From Siphonodentalium dalli (taxonomy: Eukaryota; Mollusca; Scaphopoda; Gadilida; Siphonodentaliidae): a stretch of 64,000 nt of DNA. The position numbers were made by a program, and so were the translations under genes. Under the pieces are notes generated by a model, which was given only the letters and a program-made list of their open reading frames with translations, did not search any database and was not told the DNA's origin. Shown piece after piece: positions 10,576 through 22,084 of the stretch (position 1 is its first letter; the number at the start of each line of letters is the position of its first letter). The stretch is from positions 71,217,980 to 71,281,979 of the forward strand of contig CP136063.1 in the NCBI GenBank assembly GCA_032622095.1. The letters run 5' to 3'.

Positions 10576-11726
10576 GCATGTTAATACTAAACGAATATCC
10601 GGTTAGCTGCATGCATGCGAACGACAGCATCCACGTGCGTGTGATCAAGGCATCGCGTTATCATTCATTCACCTTTTTGAGATCGCAAATCTGAATGCTG
10701 AGATGGATGTTCAATTAATTTCAATTAAAATACATTCATAATAGATATGTACAAAATATTTCGAATATGTTATCGATTCATATTTCAGATGACATTCGCA
10801 GTTTTATTGATCAGTCTCAGATACACATAAAAACACTCGAAAACTCATCAGAACTCCTTAAGTACTACGCATGTTTCCTGCACAGATGATCGGCGTTTGG
10901 TAACATCTTCGTCAGCGGCGTTAACACCTTTATGTGCAGACAGTGGTCACTCCATATCGCGTGGATATTGAGAACGACACTGATTTTTTAAATTCTGTTC
11001 AATCCTATGTTTCATTGACATATTCAACTATATACCGGCATTTGTTTTGCAGCGTGGAAGTCCAGGAACTATACTAGTGGGTGGATGTTCTCGAAAATTT
11101 GAGTGAGCAAAAGCAAAAACACTATTGAAAAAAATCGCAAAAAATATTAAATGGTTTGATCTGGGAAAACTTATTGACACCGGGTGGATAAATACTCCTG
11201 CTTCATGTGGACATACACATACGTTGTTCGTTGTCTGTTTTACGATGAGAAACCAACATATCCCCATATGATATACGTGAAAATGACTTTCCCATTTTCT
11301 CGGGTTTGGCGATACCCTCGGCGATAGCACGTACACGGGGGGGTGAATATGGTGATATATACCATATTTTAACCATATATCAACTTAATTACTCGTATAT
11401 TTTCTGTTAACGAAATTTCGAGCAGATAGGGTATGTTGAAAAATTGCGAAGACCATCCGTAACAACTGTTAACAAATTGTTATATAGTTCAAAACATATT
11501 CAAATGAAATGTCAGCTACAATCCTAATACCTAATGTGAATGTAACAGCTGGAAGAGTTATGTCAAAGCAATAATTAAGGTAGCGCAGAAATGATAATTG
11601 ATGGCCACTGCATATGATTCCCAATCTTCCAGAATTGAAGCTACTTCCTCGCGTTTATAGATTCGTCGAAAGGATGGAGTATTTATCTAGTGCAAGAATT
11701 GGATTCTTTTGGAGTACAAAACAGTA
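10576..11726. other. no gene recognised
   Basis: AT-rich sequence with short accidental frames. It differs from its duplicate (30734-31884) by single bases at 10641 and 10804. The 102-codon minus-strand frame at 11028-11336 shows no family similarity I can name. Confidence 0.4.
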
Positions 11727-12082
11727 TTAAAATAGGACTGTACACAAAATCCGGCCATTTATGGGACCATCTCCTATTGTACTCAACAAAATTTATGCAA
11801 AACATGAATGAATTTGAGCCATGGATGAGTGCAAAATACACTCATTTACTTTATGAACGATGTAAAACAACATGGTAATTATAATGAAAACGAGTTTATG
11901 GCTCGAGTCATGAACTCTTTTTCATTATAATTGCGATGTGCTTATGTCGTTCATAGAGCACATGGAGTGTATTTTGCCCCAATCCATGGCTCAAATTCAT
12001 TCATTTCTTGCATATATTCGGTTGAAAATAAAGGGAGGTGGTGCCATAAATGGCCGGATTTAGTGTACAATATCCCTTTAAC
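11727..12082. mobile_element. long foldback element, arms of about 175 bp
   Basis: The sequence is an imperfect inverted repeat centred on CTCGAG at 11902-11907. The left arm (ACACAAAATCCGGCCATTTA, then GAATTTGAGCCATGG) pairs with the right arm (CCATGGCTCAAATTC, then TAAATGGCCGGATTTAGTGT). The inner stem is ATTATAATGAAAA. It encodes nothing coherent, and the frames on it mirror each other. A related half element lies at 22085-22260. Confidence 0.7.
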
Positions 12083-12249
12083 GCTCATTAATCAGGTCGT
12101 TTATGAGAAGTGCAACGACTTGAAACAAACTGTGGTGATATGCTACCCCATTGACAGCTCGCGATCGGCGTACACCATAGCATATGCATCATCGTGCTAT
12201 CATAGCAAATCCATATAAGTTGTGTATAAGGACATCGGATGAGTGGACA

Positions 12250-12523
12250 GCAGCAACAACAGCACCAATATACACCGATCGCTTCATCAAATCTCCGGAA
12301 CGCGGTCTGGAGCTGATTGTATGAAGGATCTCCTGAATACCGACAAAGGACAGTAGAGATCGCACTGGCCCGAATAACTCATGCAGAAAAGGCAGCTAAA
12401 GCAGCAAACAACAATTCCTCCACACCACCACCAAAATATGATCACCAACAAAAAGAACAAAAAAGAAAACTTAAATTTTTTGTAAAATGCATTATGTCTC
12501 TGTGTTTGTTTTGTACATTCTGA
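12250..12523 (+). pseudogene. decayed coding-like fragment
   Basis: One frame reads MSGQQQQQHQYTPIASSNLR and stops at VWS. An overlapping frame then reads EGSPEYRQRTVEIALARITH and AEKAAKAANNNSSTPPPKYD before basic residues and a stop at 12523. Gln-rich, Ala/Lys-helical and Pro-rich composition suggests a former protein end. I recognise no family. The change of frame implies decay or a missing intron. Confidence 0.3.
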
Positions 12524-13505
12524 ATTAAAGGCAGAACTATGAGTGGGGTTAAATCGGCCCTTTCGACAATCCCCGGGTTAGTCCACACCCCAATCACTCT
12601 CTTCATGGATGAGCAGATGTGTGTCATTAGTCAAATTGTTCCATCTCGCAATGGTGACAGAAACCGCAAGGCAGAGTTCAGTCCTCTCGCTACTCTTATC
12701 TGACCACTGCCACAACGTATACATAACTTATGGAAATCTTACATTTTTATTCAAGACGTTTGTCAGTTACAATCCATTTTGATTTCATCCGGCCAATTTT
12801 CAATTGAACATGGAGAGTTCAGTTTCTTATAATAATTCAAACGTCAAATGAAAAAATTAGATTTCCTTACTATTATGTATACGTGGTGGCAGTAGTCAAC
12901 ATATCATAGCAAAGGGACTGAACTCTGCCTTGCTGATTAAAGTTACAATTTTTGTTTGAAAATATTTATTGTGACGCAATTATTACATCAGAGTATTTAG
13001 TTACACACATATAAAAACTTAATTGATGAGGGTGCACAGGGGATAGGAACACAAGTTCTATAACTTAGATTAGTTCCCATCCATGTTCACTGAAATTGAT
13101 AAAATTTTATTGAATATGTTGAAAATCTTATTCAGAATATAATGATTAATAATAATGTTGCATACGTTGCTGTGACCCTGTTGCTGCTATTTTGGGAAAC
13201 ACACGATTTGGATATTCGGTCATGGGAGGCGGCAGGAATTTGAAACACAAGCCATGGACTATTTCAAACAGGCCTGTGTTTAAGTCATTACTGTGACAAG
13301 CAATGCCAAAAATAAGTTCATTCGCAGAAGTTATGGAAACGTTCAAGTTATTAGCTGAGAAATCATACATGTGTTAGTTTGGGCTTCGTTGCAGAGCGGG
13401 AACTAACAAAAAGATACGGTTCACATCCTCACACGGATGTCCACAGATACATGATTGCATTATGGCAATAGAATTCTTAAGTTTGTCAAACAATATATCT
13501 TCTTA
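12524..13505. other. no gene recognised
   Basis: Contains two short blocks in opposite orientation, GGCAGAGTTCAGTCC near 12671 and GGACTGAACTCTGCC near 12916. They could be ends of an undefined inverted-repeat element. Otherwise nothing is identified. The duplicate is 32682-33663. Confidence 0.4.
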
Positions 13506-14350
13506 TATCTATATTTTCGAATGTATGTATGTCTGTCTGTCTGTCTGTGTTCTATAGAAATTCACAGGGGACCACATAGATGGCACAAAAGGGTTCTAAT
13601 AGGGGTAACTTTTTTCGAGAAAGATAATGGCGAGGGTTAGAATTTTCTAAAGTGACGCCGTTGCTGTCAGGGGCAGAAAAGGGGGAGGGGCAGAAAATAA
13701 ATTGGCGCCGATTGCCACCAAACTTATATATAACCATCGCCATAATATGAGGAATCTAATGGTGTGGTTTAAATATGTAAAAAGTCGCGCCGTTCGCGTC
13801 AGGGATGCCCGGAAGGGGAGAGGGGCACCAAAATTCATCAAAATAATTTTAGCTCTGAATTCCACCAAATGTATGCACATTCTTCTGAAATCTTCTCCAT
13901 GATACAAGGAATCTTATAGTGTGATTTAAAGACACCAAATTGGTGTCGTTGTGATGAGATATTGGGGGGCGGTGGGTGGGTACTAAATCTGATAATAATT
14001 GGTATAGTCGCCGATTGCCACGAAACTTATACAAATTCATTCCCGTGGTATGAGATGTCTAATGGCGTGGCTTAAATATATCAAAAGTGACGTCATTCGA
14101 GTCAGGGGTGCACTGCAATTGATACACATTCTTATCCATGATATGAGGAATCCAATCGTGTGATTTTAAAGACGTCATATTGGTGCTGCTTTGGTGAGAG
14201 ATGGGGTGGGGTGGGAACTAAATTTGATAAAAATTTGTTTAGTCGCGGATTAGCACCAAACTTACAAATAATAATCTCCATGATATCAGGAGTCTAATTG
14301 TGTGGTTTAAAGATGTCAAAAGTGGGGCCATTCGAGTCAGGAGTGCCTAC
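13506..14350. repeat. degenerate repeat array with a Helitron-like start
   Basis: It starts TCTATATTTTCGAATGTATG followed by four CTGT units. It then carries about five diverged units of 130-160 bp built from GATTGCCACCAAACTTATA, ATGATATGAGGAATCTAAT, GTGTGGTTTAAA and GTCATTCGAGTCAGGGGTG. The same elements recur at 22860-23440. The start resembles the TC-type 5' ends of Helitrons; no 3' terminus is recognisable. Confidence 0.55.
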
Positions 14351-14359
14351 ACTGACAAT

Positions 14360-14475
14360 ATATTCGGTTTTTATTGGTATTGATCAATACCCAATCTGAT
14401 TCCCTTGGTTTTGATCAGAACCAAATCTGAATCCTTTGGTTTTGAGGACATGTTCAATACCATATATTGGTTTTG
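14360..14475. repeat. short array of TTGGTTTTGATCA motifs
   Basis: TTGGTATTGATCAATACC, TTGGTTTTGATCAGAACC and TTGGTTTTGAGGAC follow each other. The same palindromic motif forms the larger array at 22320-22640. The duplicate is 34518-34633. Confidence 0.6.
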
Positions 14476-14867
14476 ACTGATAGTCTTCAAGAGTTATCGT
14501 TACTGTTTCCGTGTAACACATGGCCAGACTGGCAGTCGCCATTTAATTTCGATGCGACTGAAACACATTCTAGTGTTAAAATCACAGCAAATAACTTAGA
14601 CTGGTTCAATGGGTGATCACAGATATGTTTCCCGATGGCCGGACAATCTTATCTTCGGGAATCTTGACATGTTTGTATCTACTAACTATTAATTATAGGA
14701 TGCTTTCAGTTTCGACTTCAACTTTACACGAAATCTTCACACGTATTTTGTATCAGCACACAAGCTCATATATGGGCACCAACACGATAGAGAAGTGATA
14801 GAACATTTCAAACTCAACAAATAAGATTATGCCTTTGTCAATGGATAACTTGAAGACATAACAAATT

Positions 14868-15920
14868 TTCATCAAAAACACTTCAAGTTGAAAAAGAAAT
14901 TTCTCAGTATATTTGATAAACATTTGTCATGCTGTTTGAAATTGGTCATGTCCACAGCAACTTATCAGGTTTAGAACTTTAGGTCATGTATATGGAATGG
15001 CATGTACTTTTCATTTATTCCTTATTTACGCTTAAGCCTAAATCACTTACGCGTAAATGCAAATTATTTATGCTTAAATGCAATTGATTTATGCTTTAGC
15101 ACAAAAGGTTCATAATTTTCATATTTATGCTTATGTGCAAATAAGAAGTAAATATTAAAACCATGTCCCATATTGTATGGGAGTTCGAATTCACATTTAA
15201 TAGCCAATTACGCTTAAGCGTAATGCATTAAGCCATTGTGCTTGAGCGTAATTCAGATTTCCATTATGCTTTTCAAAGCATAATCTATTACACTTAAGCG
15301 TAAAGCCATTACGCTTAAGCGTAAAGCCATTACGCTTAAGCGTAATGTCGTTATATATATATATATTCTTAAGCGCAATGTCATTACGCTTAAGCGTAAT
15401 TCATATTCCATATATATGTGAAAACTCCCCTTAAGCTGAAATGGATGCAGCCAATTCCTGATGCTAGTAACTTTTGACAAATATCTAGCTCAGATGATAT
15501 CATTATATGTAAGGTAATAATGCTATGAACATCTATTATGCTCAAGCGTAATGGCAGTGCGCTTAAGTGTAATTTTCAATTTTGAGTGCTTTATGACTAA
15601 TTGGATTCTCTCTATATTAAATCTATTTTGAGCCCTGAATATGCTTAAGCATAATTAGCTATTAAATGTGAATTTGGCCTCCCATACCAATATGGGTAAA
15701 ACTCTTTGGAAATCAATCTTTATTTAGACCGATCTGTCTAAATTTGTTGGCCAATCAGTCTAAACAGATTGAATGTTGACAATTTGCCAATATATAAGAC
15801 ATAAAATTTTCACCAAAAAAAATCTTTAAGTTGAAAAATGACATTTGACAGTTTATTTGATAAAAAGTTGTCATTCCGTTTGAAAATTATCATGATTCAT
15901 GGCAATTTATCAGGTATAGG
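14868..15920. repeat. compound repeat with CTTAAGCGTAA palindromes
   Basis: Perfect 16-bp palindromes TTACGCTTAAGCGTAA lie at 15208, 15309, 15330 and 15384, with many one- or two-base variants around them. Outside them, TTCACATTTAATAGCC (15190) and GCTATTAAATGTGAA (15659) form inverted arms. A direct repeat of about 105 bp (TTGATAAA...GTTGTCATTC...TTATCAGGT) bounds the whole at 14868 and 15808. No coding capacity is seen; the Leu/Arg-rich minus-strand frame at 15253-15480 comes only from the repeats. Confidence 0.65.
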
Positions 15921-17546
15921 TGAATAGGTGTATGGGAGGCCATCCACAAATTACTTACACTTTAGAAGCGAAAAATTATTGATCATATTTATGCTCAAGC
16001 GCAAATAAGGTACACATGTTAAAATCACATCCCATATGGGTGAACCACCGAATGTTCTTTATCAGACCGATCAGTCTAAAAAGTCTAGACCAATCTGTCT
16101 AAATTCTTCCTGTCAGTACCTTCTCTGACACCGGTCTAACTAAATTGTAAGAGAAGGAACTCCCAAATGTAGGTCAGTAGGTGTGTCAGAGGAAAGCATT
16201 TTCACAGTTATTCCTTATTTGCGCAAAAGTGCAAATTATTTACTCTTGAGCACAAATTATTTACGCTTGGGCACAAATTATTTACAAATGAGCACAAATC
16301 ATTATCATTTATTCTTAAGCACAAATGGATCACCCAGACCTGTTTTATAATATTTCATTAATTAATCATTTAATCAAAATGAAGATAATTATGTCACAAC
16401 ATAGACATAACAAAAAGATGGGCTTACTAAGGCTAATTGGTTACTTATACCACCCCACCCACTGAATATTTATTGTTTTAAATATAATAAATTGATGGTA
16501 ACATCAGCTAGCTGTATGATGCAATATGTATATCAACATAACTGCATCGTTCAATGAATGGACCCGATATTTACGACCTATTTTAATCATGCAACGAATT
16601 GCAAAACAAAAAATATTACATGTATTCGTAATTTTAGAATTATTGAAAATTATGATATTAGCACATGCTGCAAGCCCACTGAGCTCACTTGTGTCTACTT
16701 AATGCCCAAGGACGCAAACAGGTAAGGTCGTTGGCAGAAATTTACGGCATACAAACAGGTCTGGCAAATGTAGCTGTATTCAGCTAACCTACCTAGCTGT
16801 ATTCAGCTATATATTATACTCTCAAACCGGCTGTTTTTTTATAATAAACTAGAAGTGCTAATTTGCTGAATCAAAATATTCTCCGGCCACCCTCAACCAA
16901 ATCAAAACCCTCACTTGTTAGCTGGGACAACTCGGTTGACGTTCACGCAACTAGTTAATCATCTAGAGCTGTCTTTGAATCACGCGTCATGAAATAATGT
17001 CAGCACGCCCATAACTGAGTGGCTTTGGTAGTGATTAAACGTCACTCACACGATGCGAGCATTTTATTGGCTAACGTCACATCAAGTTACAATAAATGGT
17101 GTTATGTTCCAGACTTTCATCCCAGCTAGTTGGGATGACTCGCTGTTACGCAAGCCAAGCTGTTCCCGCTAACCCAGTTGTCCCGGTTAGGCAGGATGGG
17201 ACAACTCGGTTTGCCGAGTTGCCCCGGCTCATGTAATAGCACACCATTATTTTAGTGAGAAAGAGTTCAAAGCACAGAGGACCGAGGCACCCGGCAGACC
17301 GGGTTGGGCCGGCTAAGTGCCACCGCACACGCTGCGATTAAAATCGTAAGTGGGGAATATCGCAGGAGGAAGCATCCAATGCGCATGCCCACGACAATAT
17401 CGTAGCCAAATCGTAGCAATCAAGCGCTGTTTGATTTTACCAGGAAAATCGTGGCATGACCTTGGCAATGTGCGCTATCGTAGCTGTCACATGACCACTG
17501 TAGCACTGGTCATGTTGTAAATACCACGAAAAGAAAACATTCAAAA
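15921..17546. other. no gene recognised; short repeats and one hairpin
   Basis: Four copies of GCACAAATTATTTAC-type motifs lie at 16210-16320, and ACCGATCAGTCTAAA motifs near 16070. GGGACAACTCGGTT occurs near 16925 and near 17208, the latter within the perfect stem AACTCGGTTTGCCGAGTT. GC content rises from 17100. The duplicate is 36075-37700. Confidence 0.4.
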
Positions 17547-17675
17547 ATGGCGCAAAGTTTACAAACTTCTTGCACTTACAAAAATGAGGCCACATTGGTG
17601 GAGATGTGGTGCGACAGGGAGTGCAGGCCTATACCACATATCGGGCAAGGAGTAGAGGCCTGTCGCAATTGTTGA
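17547..17675 (+). CDS. 42-codon open frame with MADF/SANT-like start
   Basis: An ATG in good context (AAAAATGGCG) opens MAQSLQTSCTYKNEATLVEM then WCDRE, and ends at TGA 17673-17675. The aromatic and acidic spacing (Y/W..E...L.EMW) recalls the first helix of MADF or Myb/SANT-like domains, including the DNA-binding partner of Harbinger transposases. The frame is far too short for the domain, so if real it is a fragment or first exon. A weak call. Confidence 0.25.
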   Translation: MAQSLQTSCTYKNEATLVEMWCDRECRPIPHIGQGVEACRNC

Positions 17676-17990
17676 AATTCAATTGGGGCAGCTGAGCCTG
17701 TTGAGTTGACATTGAAATCACACCAAATTTTATTGTAATATTGTAATCGACCCACTCTACCCGCTTAAAGTTCATAATCCAGCTAATCCACATTACTTCA
17801 TGATTGGGAAATCATCAGACAAAAATAATATAATTGTTCTTGCAAAGAGTTGATATTTCTCTTGGTGGGGGGATGTTTTCAGGGCATGTATGCCGGGGTG
17901 GGTGTGTTGTCGATGGGACCAAACAAAAATTTCCGCAAAATGTTTTTTCCTGCATGTTTTTTGACTGTTTTTGCAATGAGTTTGGCTTAA

Positions 17991-18208
17991 AGGTACTCAA
18001 TCCGATCAGACATTCCTAAATTACTATTTCTTTGGCTTCGGGGTTATTAAGTAGTTTAAACAGAACACTCGAGCGGTAATAATTTACTATATCTATATCT
18101 GATCACGATGAGCTTTGACAGGTAGGTTCCTTGACTCGATTCAAATATGTTTTAACCCCGAGGCCAAAGAAATACTAATTTAGGAGCGTCTGATCGGATT
18201 GAGTACAT
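17991..18208. mobile_element. 218-bp MITE, family 2, TTAA target
   Basis: TTAA at 17987-17990 and 18209-18212 flank near-identical inverted ends of about 56 bp. Both contain GTACTCAATCCGATCAGAC, then CTAAATTA.TATTTCTTTG, then CGGGGTTA. The centre holds ATCTGATCACGATGAGCTTT. Size, long inverted ends and TTAA flanks fit a non-autonomous piggyBac-like MITE; the superfamily is inference. Confidence 0.75.
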
Positions 18209-18212
18209 TTAA

Positions 18213-19166
18213 ACACATTAGAAGAAGAGAAATAATGTAATTCTAACTACTAAACTGGCTGCAGGCAGTTATCGTGTTGTATTTTGTTGCAAATTTTGAA
18301 ATCCAAGATGGCCGCTGGCAGCCATGTTTTTTTTAGCCGATTGAACCCAAAATGACACATTCCTATTTACATGTTATGTTAACATCCATGAATGCACAGA
18401 AATTCATTTACAGCTGTTTACAGTGAATTCCCTCCCCCCACCCTCGCAAATCTCTGTTTTAGTGATAAAAGGGGGGTTGGGTGTCCAAATAGGGTCGAAA
18501 AAACTGCCGAAAACAGAACAACAATTTGGATGTGGGGGTGAGTGAGTCCCAACTAGGGTCGAAAAGTAAAAATCAGCATACGTGCCTGAATTATTTTCCG
18601 AGCTCCCCCCCCCCTTATCCAGTTAGGATTCTCTCTTAACCAAAATATGGTAATACAGACCAAATAAGGAATTTACTATGATAGTATTGTGAGTTGTAAG
18701 TTGTAGATGTACCAAACACAAATCTAAATATAAGGAAACGATGCATTATCGTGACTCTGCTTATAAACAATTCACTGCTCTTTTTGCTCGACTTGCATTT
18801 TCTCTGACACAAAGCGTGTTTTGTGAATAATATCACATTCATATAATAATTATGCTATACTATATAATAGTATCTTCTTGAGGAAATTATCATAATTTTA
18901 TAAATGTTATTTCTAAACTATAACCTAAATGAAGGCCGCCCGCCCCGAAGTCATGAAGAATGTGATTACTCACACCCCCACCCATGATGGGTATTTCACC
19001 TGTCATCAAACCATGCTACATGTATGACATGCCTGCAATAATGTTTTCTTTGTTTGAAATCCTATATGTCGTGGCCAGTACATTGAAAAGATTTATATCC
19101 AGAACAATATGTCATATTTTAAGTAAATATATAGATGTACATGTCATTTCATATACTAGTGCATGT
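18213..19166. other. no gene recognised
   Basis: Contains a C tract (10 C at 18605-18614; 8 C in the duplicate) and the repeated phrase AGGGTCGAAAA at 18490 and 18552. The minus-strand frame at 18636-18842 has no family signal. The duplicate is 38363-39318. Confidence 0.4.
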
Positions 19167-19396
19167 CCAAGCCTTGAAATGGAGTGTGCCTGTCCTTCGC
19201 AGAATGAGGTCCCAGAGGGTGAATTTATTGATGGTACCCCGCACAGTGGGCTAGCATCACCAAATACACCCTCTGGAGAGGTTCACAGAGGGTGAATTTG
19301 GTGATGCTAGCCCACCATGTGGGGTACCATAACTAAATTCTTCCTCTGGGGACCTCATTCTGCAAATGACAGACACACTATTTCAAGGCTTGTTGG
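19167..19396. mobile_element. 230-bp hairpin element, arms of about 110 bp
   Basis: The left arm 19167-19275 and right arm 19286-19396 are inverted copies with most bases matching. Both contain AAGCCTTGAAAT, CAGAATGAGGTCCC, ATGGTACCCC and GGGCTAGCATCACCAAAT. The loop is about 10 nt. It could be a foldback MITE or a long hairpin RNA source. The plus-strand open frame across it is a by-product of the arms. Confidence 0.75.
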
Positions 19397-19555
19397 TATC
19401 ATTTTATAAGACCTGTATGTTATATTTTATTGAGGACGGTCAGCTAGAAGTCTTGCTGTGGAAGTAAATTGACTGGAAGACATACACTGGACCAAAGTTG
19501 GAACTTGGATGTATTCAATTTACAACTGTAAGTTTTTATATAAATACGCATCACT

Positions 19556-19913
19556 TAGAAGATGTATAATCTGATTTGACGCCCCCTAAATTACTATTTC
19601 TTCAGCTTCGGGTTTAAATAATATTTTATTTGAGTTGAGGATCCTATCCCTCAAAGCTCTGAGTTATCAAATCTGTTAATTTTATCCACCTCGATTATTT
19701 GTCAGCCTACCAAACATTCCACTGACTTCTTCTAGAAATATGCAGATATACAAGATATTGAGAGGTCTCGCAAGGTCATCGCAAATAAATTTCGGAAGAT
19801 AACATGATGAAAAGTAATGTTGGATGACTATTGGCTTTCGGTGTAAATTTCCGTTGTTGTTCATGTTGTAACTGGATGATCCGGGGACAATCAGATCAGA
19901 TTGTGCACCTTTA
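19556..19913. mobile_element. diverged MITE, family 2
   Basis: The left end contains CCCTAAATTACTATTTCTTC and AGCTTCGGGTTTAAA. The right end contains CAGATCAGATTGTGCACC before TTTAA. Both match the family-2 ends at 17991-18208 with drift. The interior is unrelated or heavily diverged. The duplicate is 39708-40065, with one base change (AAATCAATTT for AAATAAATTT). Confidence 0.5.
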
Positions 19914-20910
19914 ACAAAAAGCCTTATGTTGTATGTTTGTTGAATTTATGTCTAAATTCCCTACCTATGGAAAAGAGTCCAAACAAATAATGTCTAGCAG
20001 ATTGTGTACTTCTAAGTGTCATGGTATGGAATAAGACTAAATAAAATAATACCTGTGAAGGGTAACTGGAGATTTAAAAAACAGGGGCAATTGGGGGGGG
20101 GGTGAATAATCACCGCATTTTGCACTTTAATTCACAGAATACTGATGACACTATATAAACCATAGCCATGATAGCCTTATAAATGGCCTGGTAAATATCC
20201 AATAACCTGATGTGCTTTTAAAGACAAATTAAAGTGATGTGAAACAATCCAGTGAGGTGTTCCCGGACCTGCTGATGGAATAATAAACAATCAAAATAAG
20301 TTATCCAAATAGTCAGAAAACAACATCATTGTTATAAACAAATTTAACTCAGTGACTAGTATAATAGTATTGGGACAATCATTTCAGTAATGTTTATACT
20401 CAATAAGGTGCCCTGAATAAAGTAGTAAATGTTTACATTTGTGCGTGGTTCAACCGTTGTATTCTCTGAAATGCTACCTGGATATGGTTGGAATTTTAGT
20501 TCTTAATCTCAGGTTTTTGCTACATAATTCTAGTGGGATAGTGTTTGGATACTAACTGATTGTTTATATGCACCCATATACGTCTGTTTGAAAAAGGGGA
20601 TGTATTATGCTGCATGTCTGTCTGTTAGTTCGCTTTTGGATTCCAGATGTCAGATGGTAACTTCAGATAGTCTCAACTGAGTTGAATGAAATTTGAAATG
20701 TCTGTGTTTTAATGTACAAAATACAGGTCCAGTTTGAGTTTTGGTTCAGCACGTCAATTTCACCAGAGTTAAAGGCCTTTTGTTGAAATTGCCATGGGCA
20801 TATTTTGCCATGCCTTAACAATGCTTTTAGTATTCAATGAAATAAGTCTGCAATATATGTCTTTAAATCTGACTTTTCCTAAACATAGTATTTTATGCAT
20901 TTCTTTTCAG
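19914..20910. other. no gene recognised; G tract varies between copies
   Basis: A run of 10 G lies at 20093-20102; the duplicate has 15 G (40245-40259), which accounts for a +5 offset. Around 20600-20780 a block with AAAAGGGGATGTATTATGCT and TTTGAGTTTTGGTTCAGCAC looks like part of an old repeat. The duplicate is 40066-41067. Confidence 0.4.
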
Positions 20911-21143
20911 AGTATGTTCGTTCACTGGCATTGGAAACTTTAGTATCAGAATGTGCACATCATACAGAGGAGGCATGTGTGTTATCTGTGCAGATACAAT
21001 ATGTTATTCGTCAATTTTTCATTCATAAATATTGCACCACAATATACAAGTGTGGTGCAGCCTGTGGGAAGTTAGTAACATGCTATGCTGTCAAGTGCTG
21101 CTATATTCATGATATCAGATGCCAATATAAAGGAGTTTGCTGA
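20911..21143 (+). other. exon-like open frame behind a splice acceptor
   Basis: A strong acceptor (TATGCATTTCTTTTCAG) directly precedes an open frame reading EYVRSLALETLVSECAHHTE and EACVLSVQIQ. It then turns Cys/Tyr-rich and stops at 21141-21143. The first 30 residues look like real protein; the rest looks like intron or untranslated sequence. No partner exon is recognised nearby, so it may be a captured or orphan exon. The duplicate is 41068-41300. Confidence 0.3.
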
Positions 21144-22084
21144 TCTTTAAATTTCTACTGCATGACAGGTGTAAAACAGATGAGCTGTCATTCTTGGGAA
21201 TGTTCAATATAAGAAGGGTGTGATGAACTATATATTAAGTGTTAATTCATTGCAATTGTTGCGATGGTGAGGTGTGCACAGACATCAGGAATATACACTG
21301 CTGTGGAAGAATGGCTAGGATGACAATTATTCCTCCTGGATATGTTTGAATTAAAGTTTAATTTCCAAAATCTCACTGTGTCTTCATTGATGTTTATCTT
21401 AAAACTTCTTTCAACATTGATGCAACCAATTATGTCATTTGGACAATTTACTTCATCTTCGACTCTTAATTTTGGTTGCTTATGATATGATTCATGAATG
21501 GGGTGGCCCTCACATGTGCAGGCAAATTACATGCCTCAATTTAAGGTTACTGATAGCACTTAAATGGTATAATAGTCCTAAGAGGTTTGTGATTTCAGGA
21601 AATTTTACATGTAATTTGCCACATCTTGCAGCATCTTGTGGAATTTAGTTCTATGCCAGCATGCACACTTGAAAAATTAATCACAAAAACATGTGAGAAA
21701 CACTTGACTGTTTGCGTACCAACTGTTTCTATCATAATAATTTCAGGACTGTGTAAACAGTAAATAAGTGATAACCGTAAACAAAAGAATTACATGTCAC
21801 CGTTTATTTTCTGTTTACTTGGCAACCAACATTATTATGGTAGAAACCATCAAAAATAATGGGTTTTCGTATAATTTAAGATTTGACCAATTGGCAAAAA
21901 GAACCCATATACATGTAGTCATGTACATGTATGTTTGTGGGAGGATATGAAAGCCATAATATAGAAATTTGATAGCCTGTAGTATGCAAGTGATCAGCTG
22001 AATTTTTGTTCTGGAAACGGAATCTGGTGGCATCTGTTTCAGACTGTCTAAAGTCTTTTTCTAATTAGCCCTTTAATATATCAA
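21144..22084. other. no gene recognised; two inverted-repeat structures
   Basis: GGCAAATTACATG (near 21530) and CATGTAATTTGCC (near 21610) form inverted ends. TTTCTATCATAATAAT (21726) pairs with ATTATTATGGTAGAAA (near 21833) around GTAAACAGTAAATAA / TTATTTTCTGTTTAC. Both look like short foldback elements. The duplicate is 41301-42241. Confidence 0.45.

Noticed and set aside
15253-15480. 75-codon minus-strand frame rich in Leu-Arg-Leu-Ser
   Set aside because: It is the translation of CTTAAGCGTAA repeats and their spacers.
18984-19295. 103-codon plus-strand frame
   Set aside because: Its second half is one arm of the 19167-19396 hairpin, and the first half has no domain or splice support.
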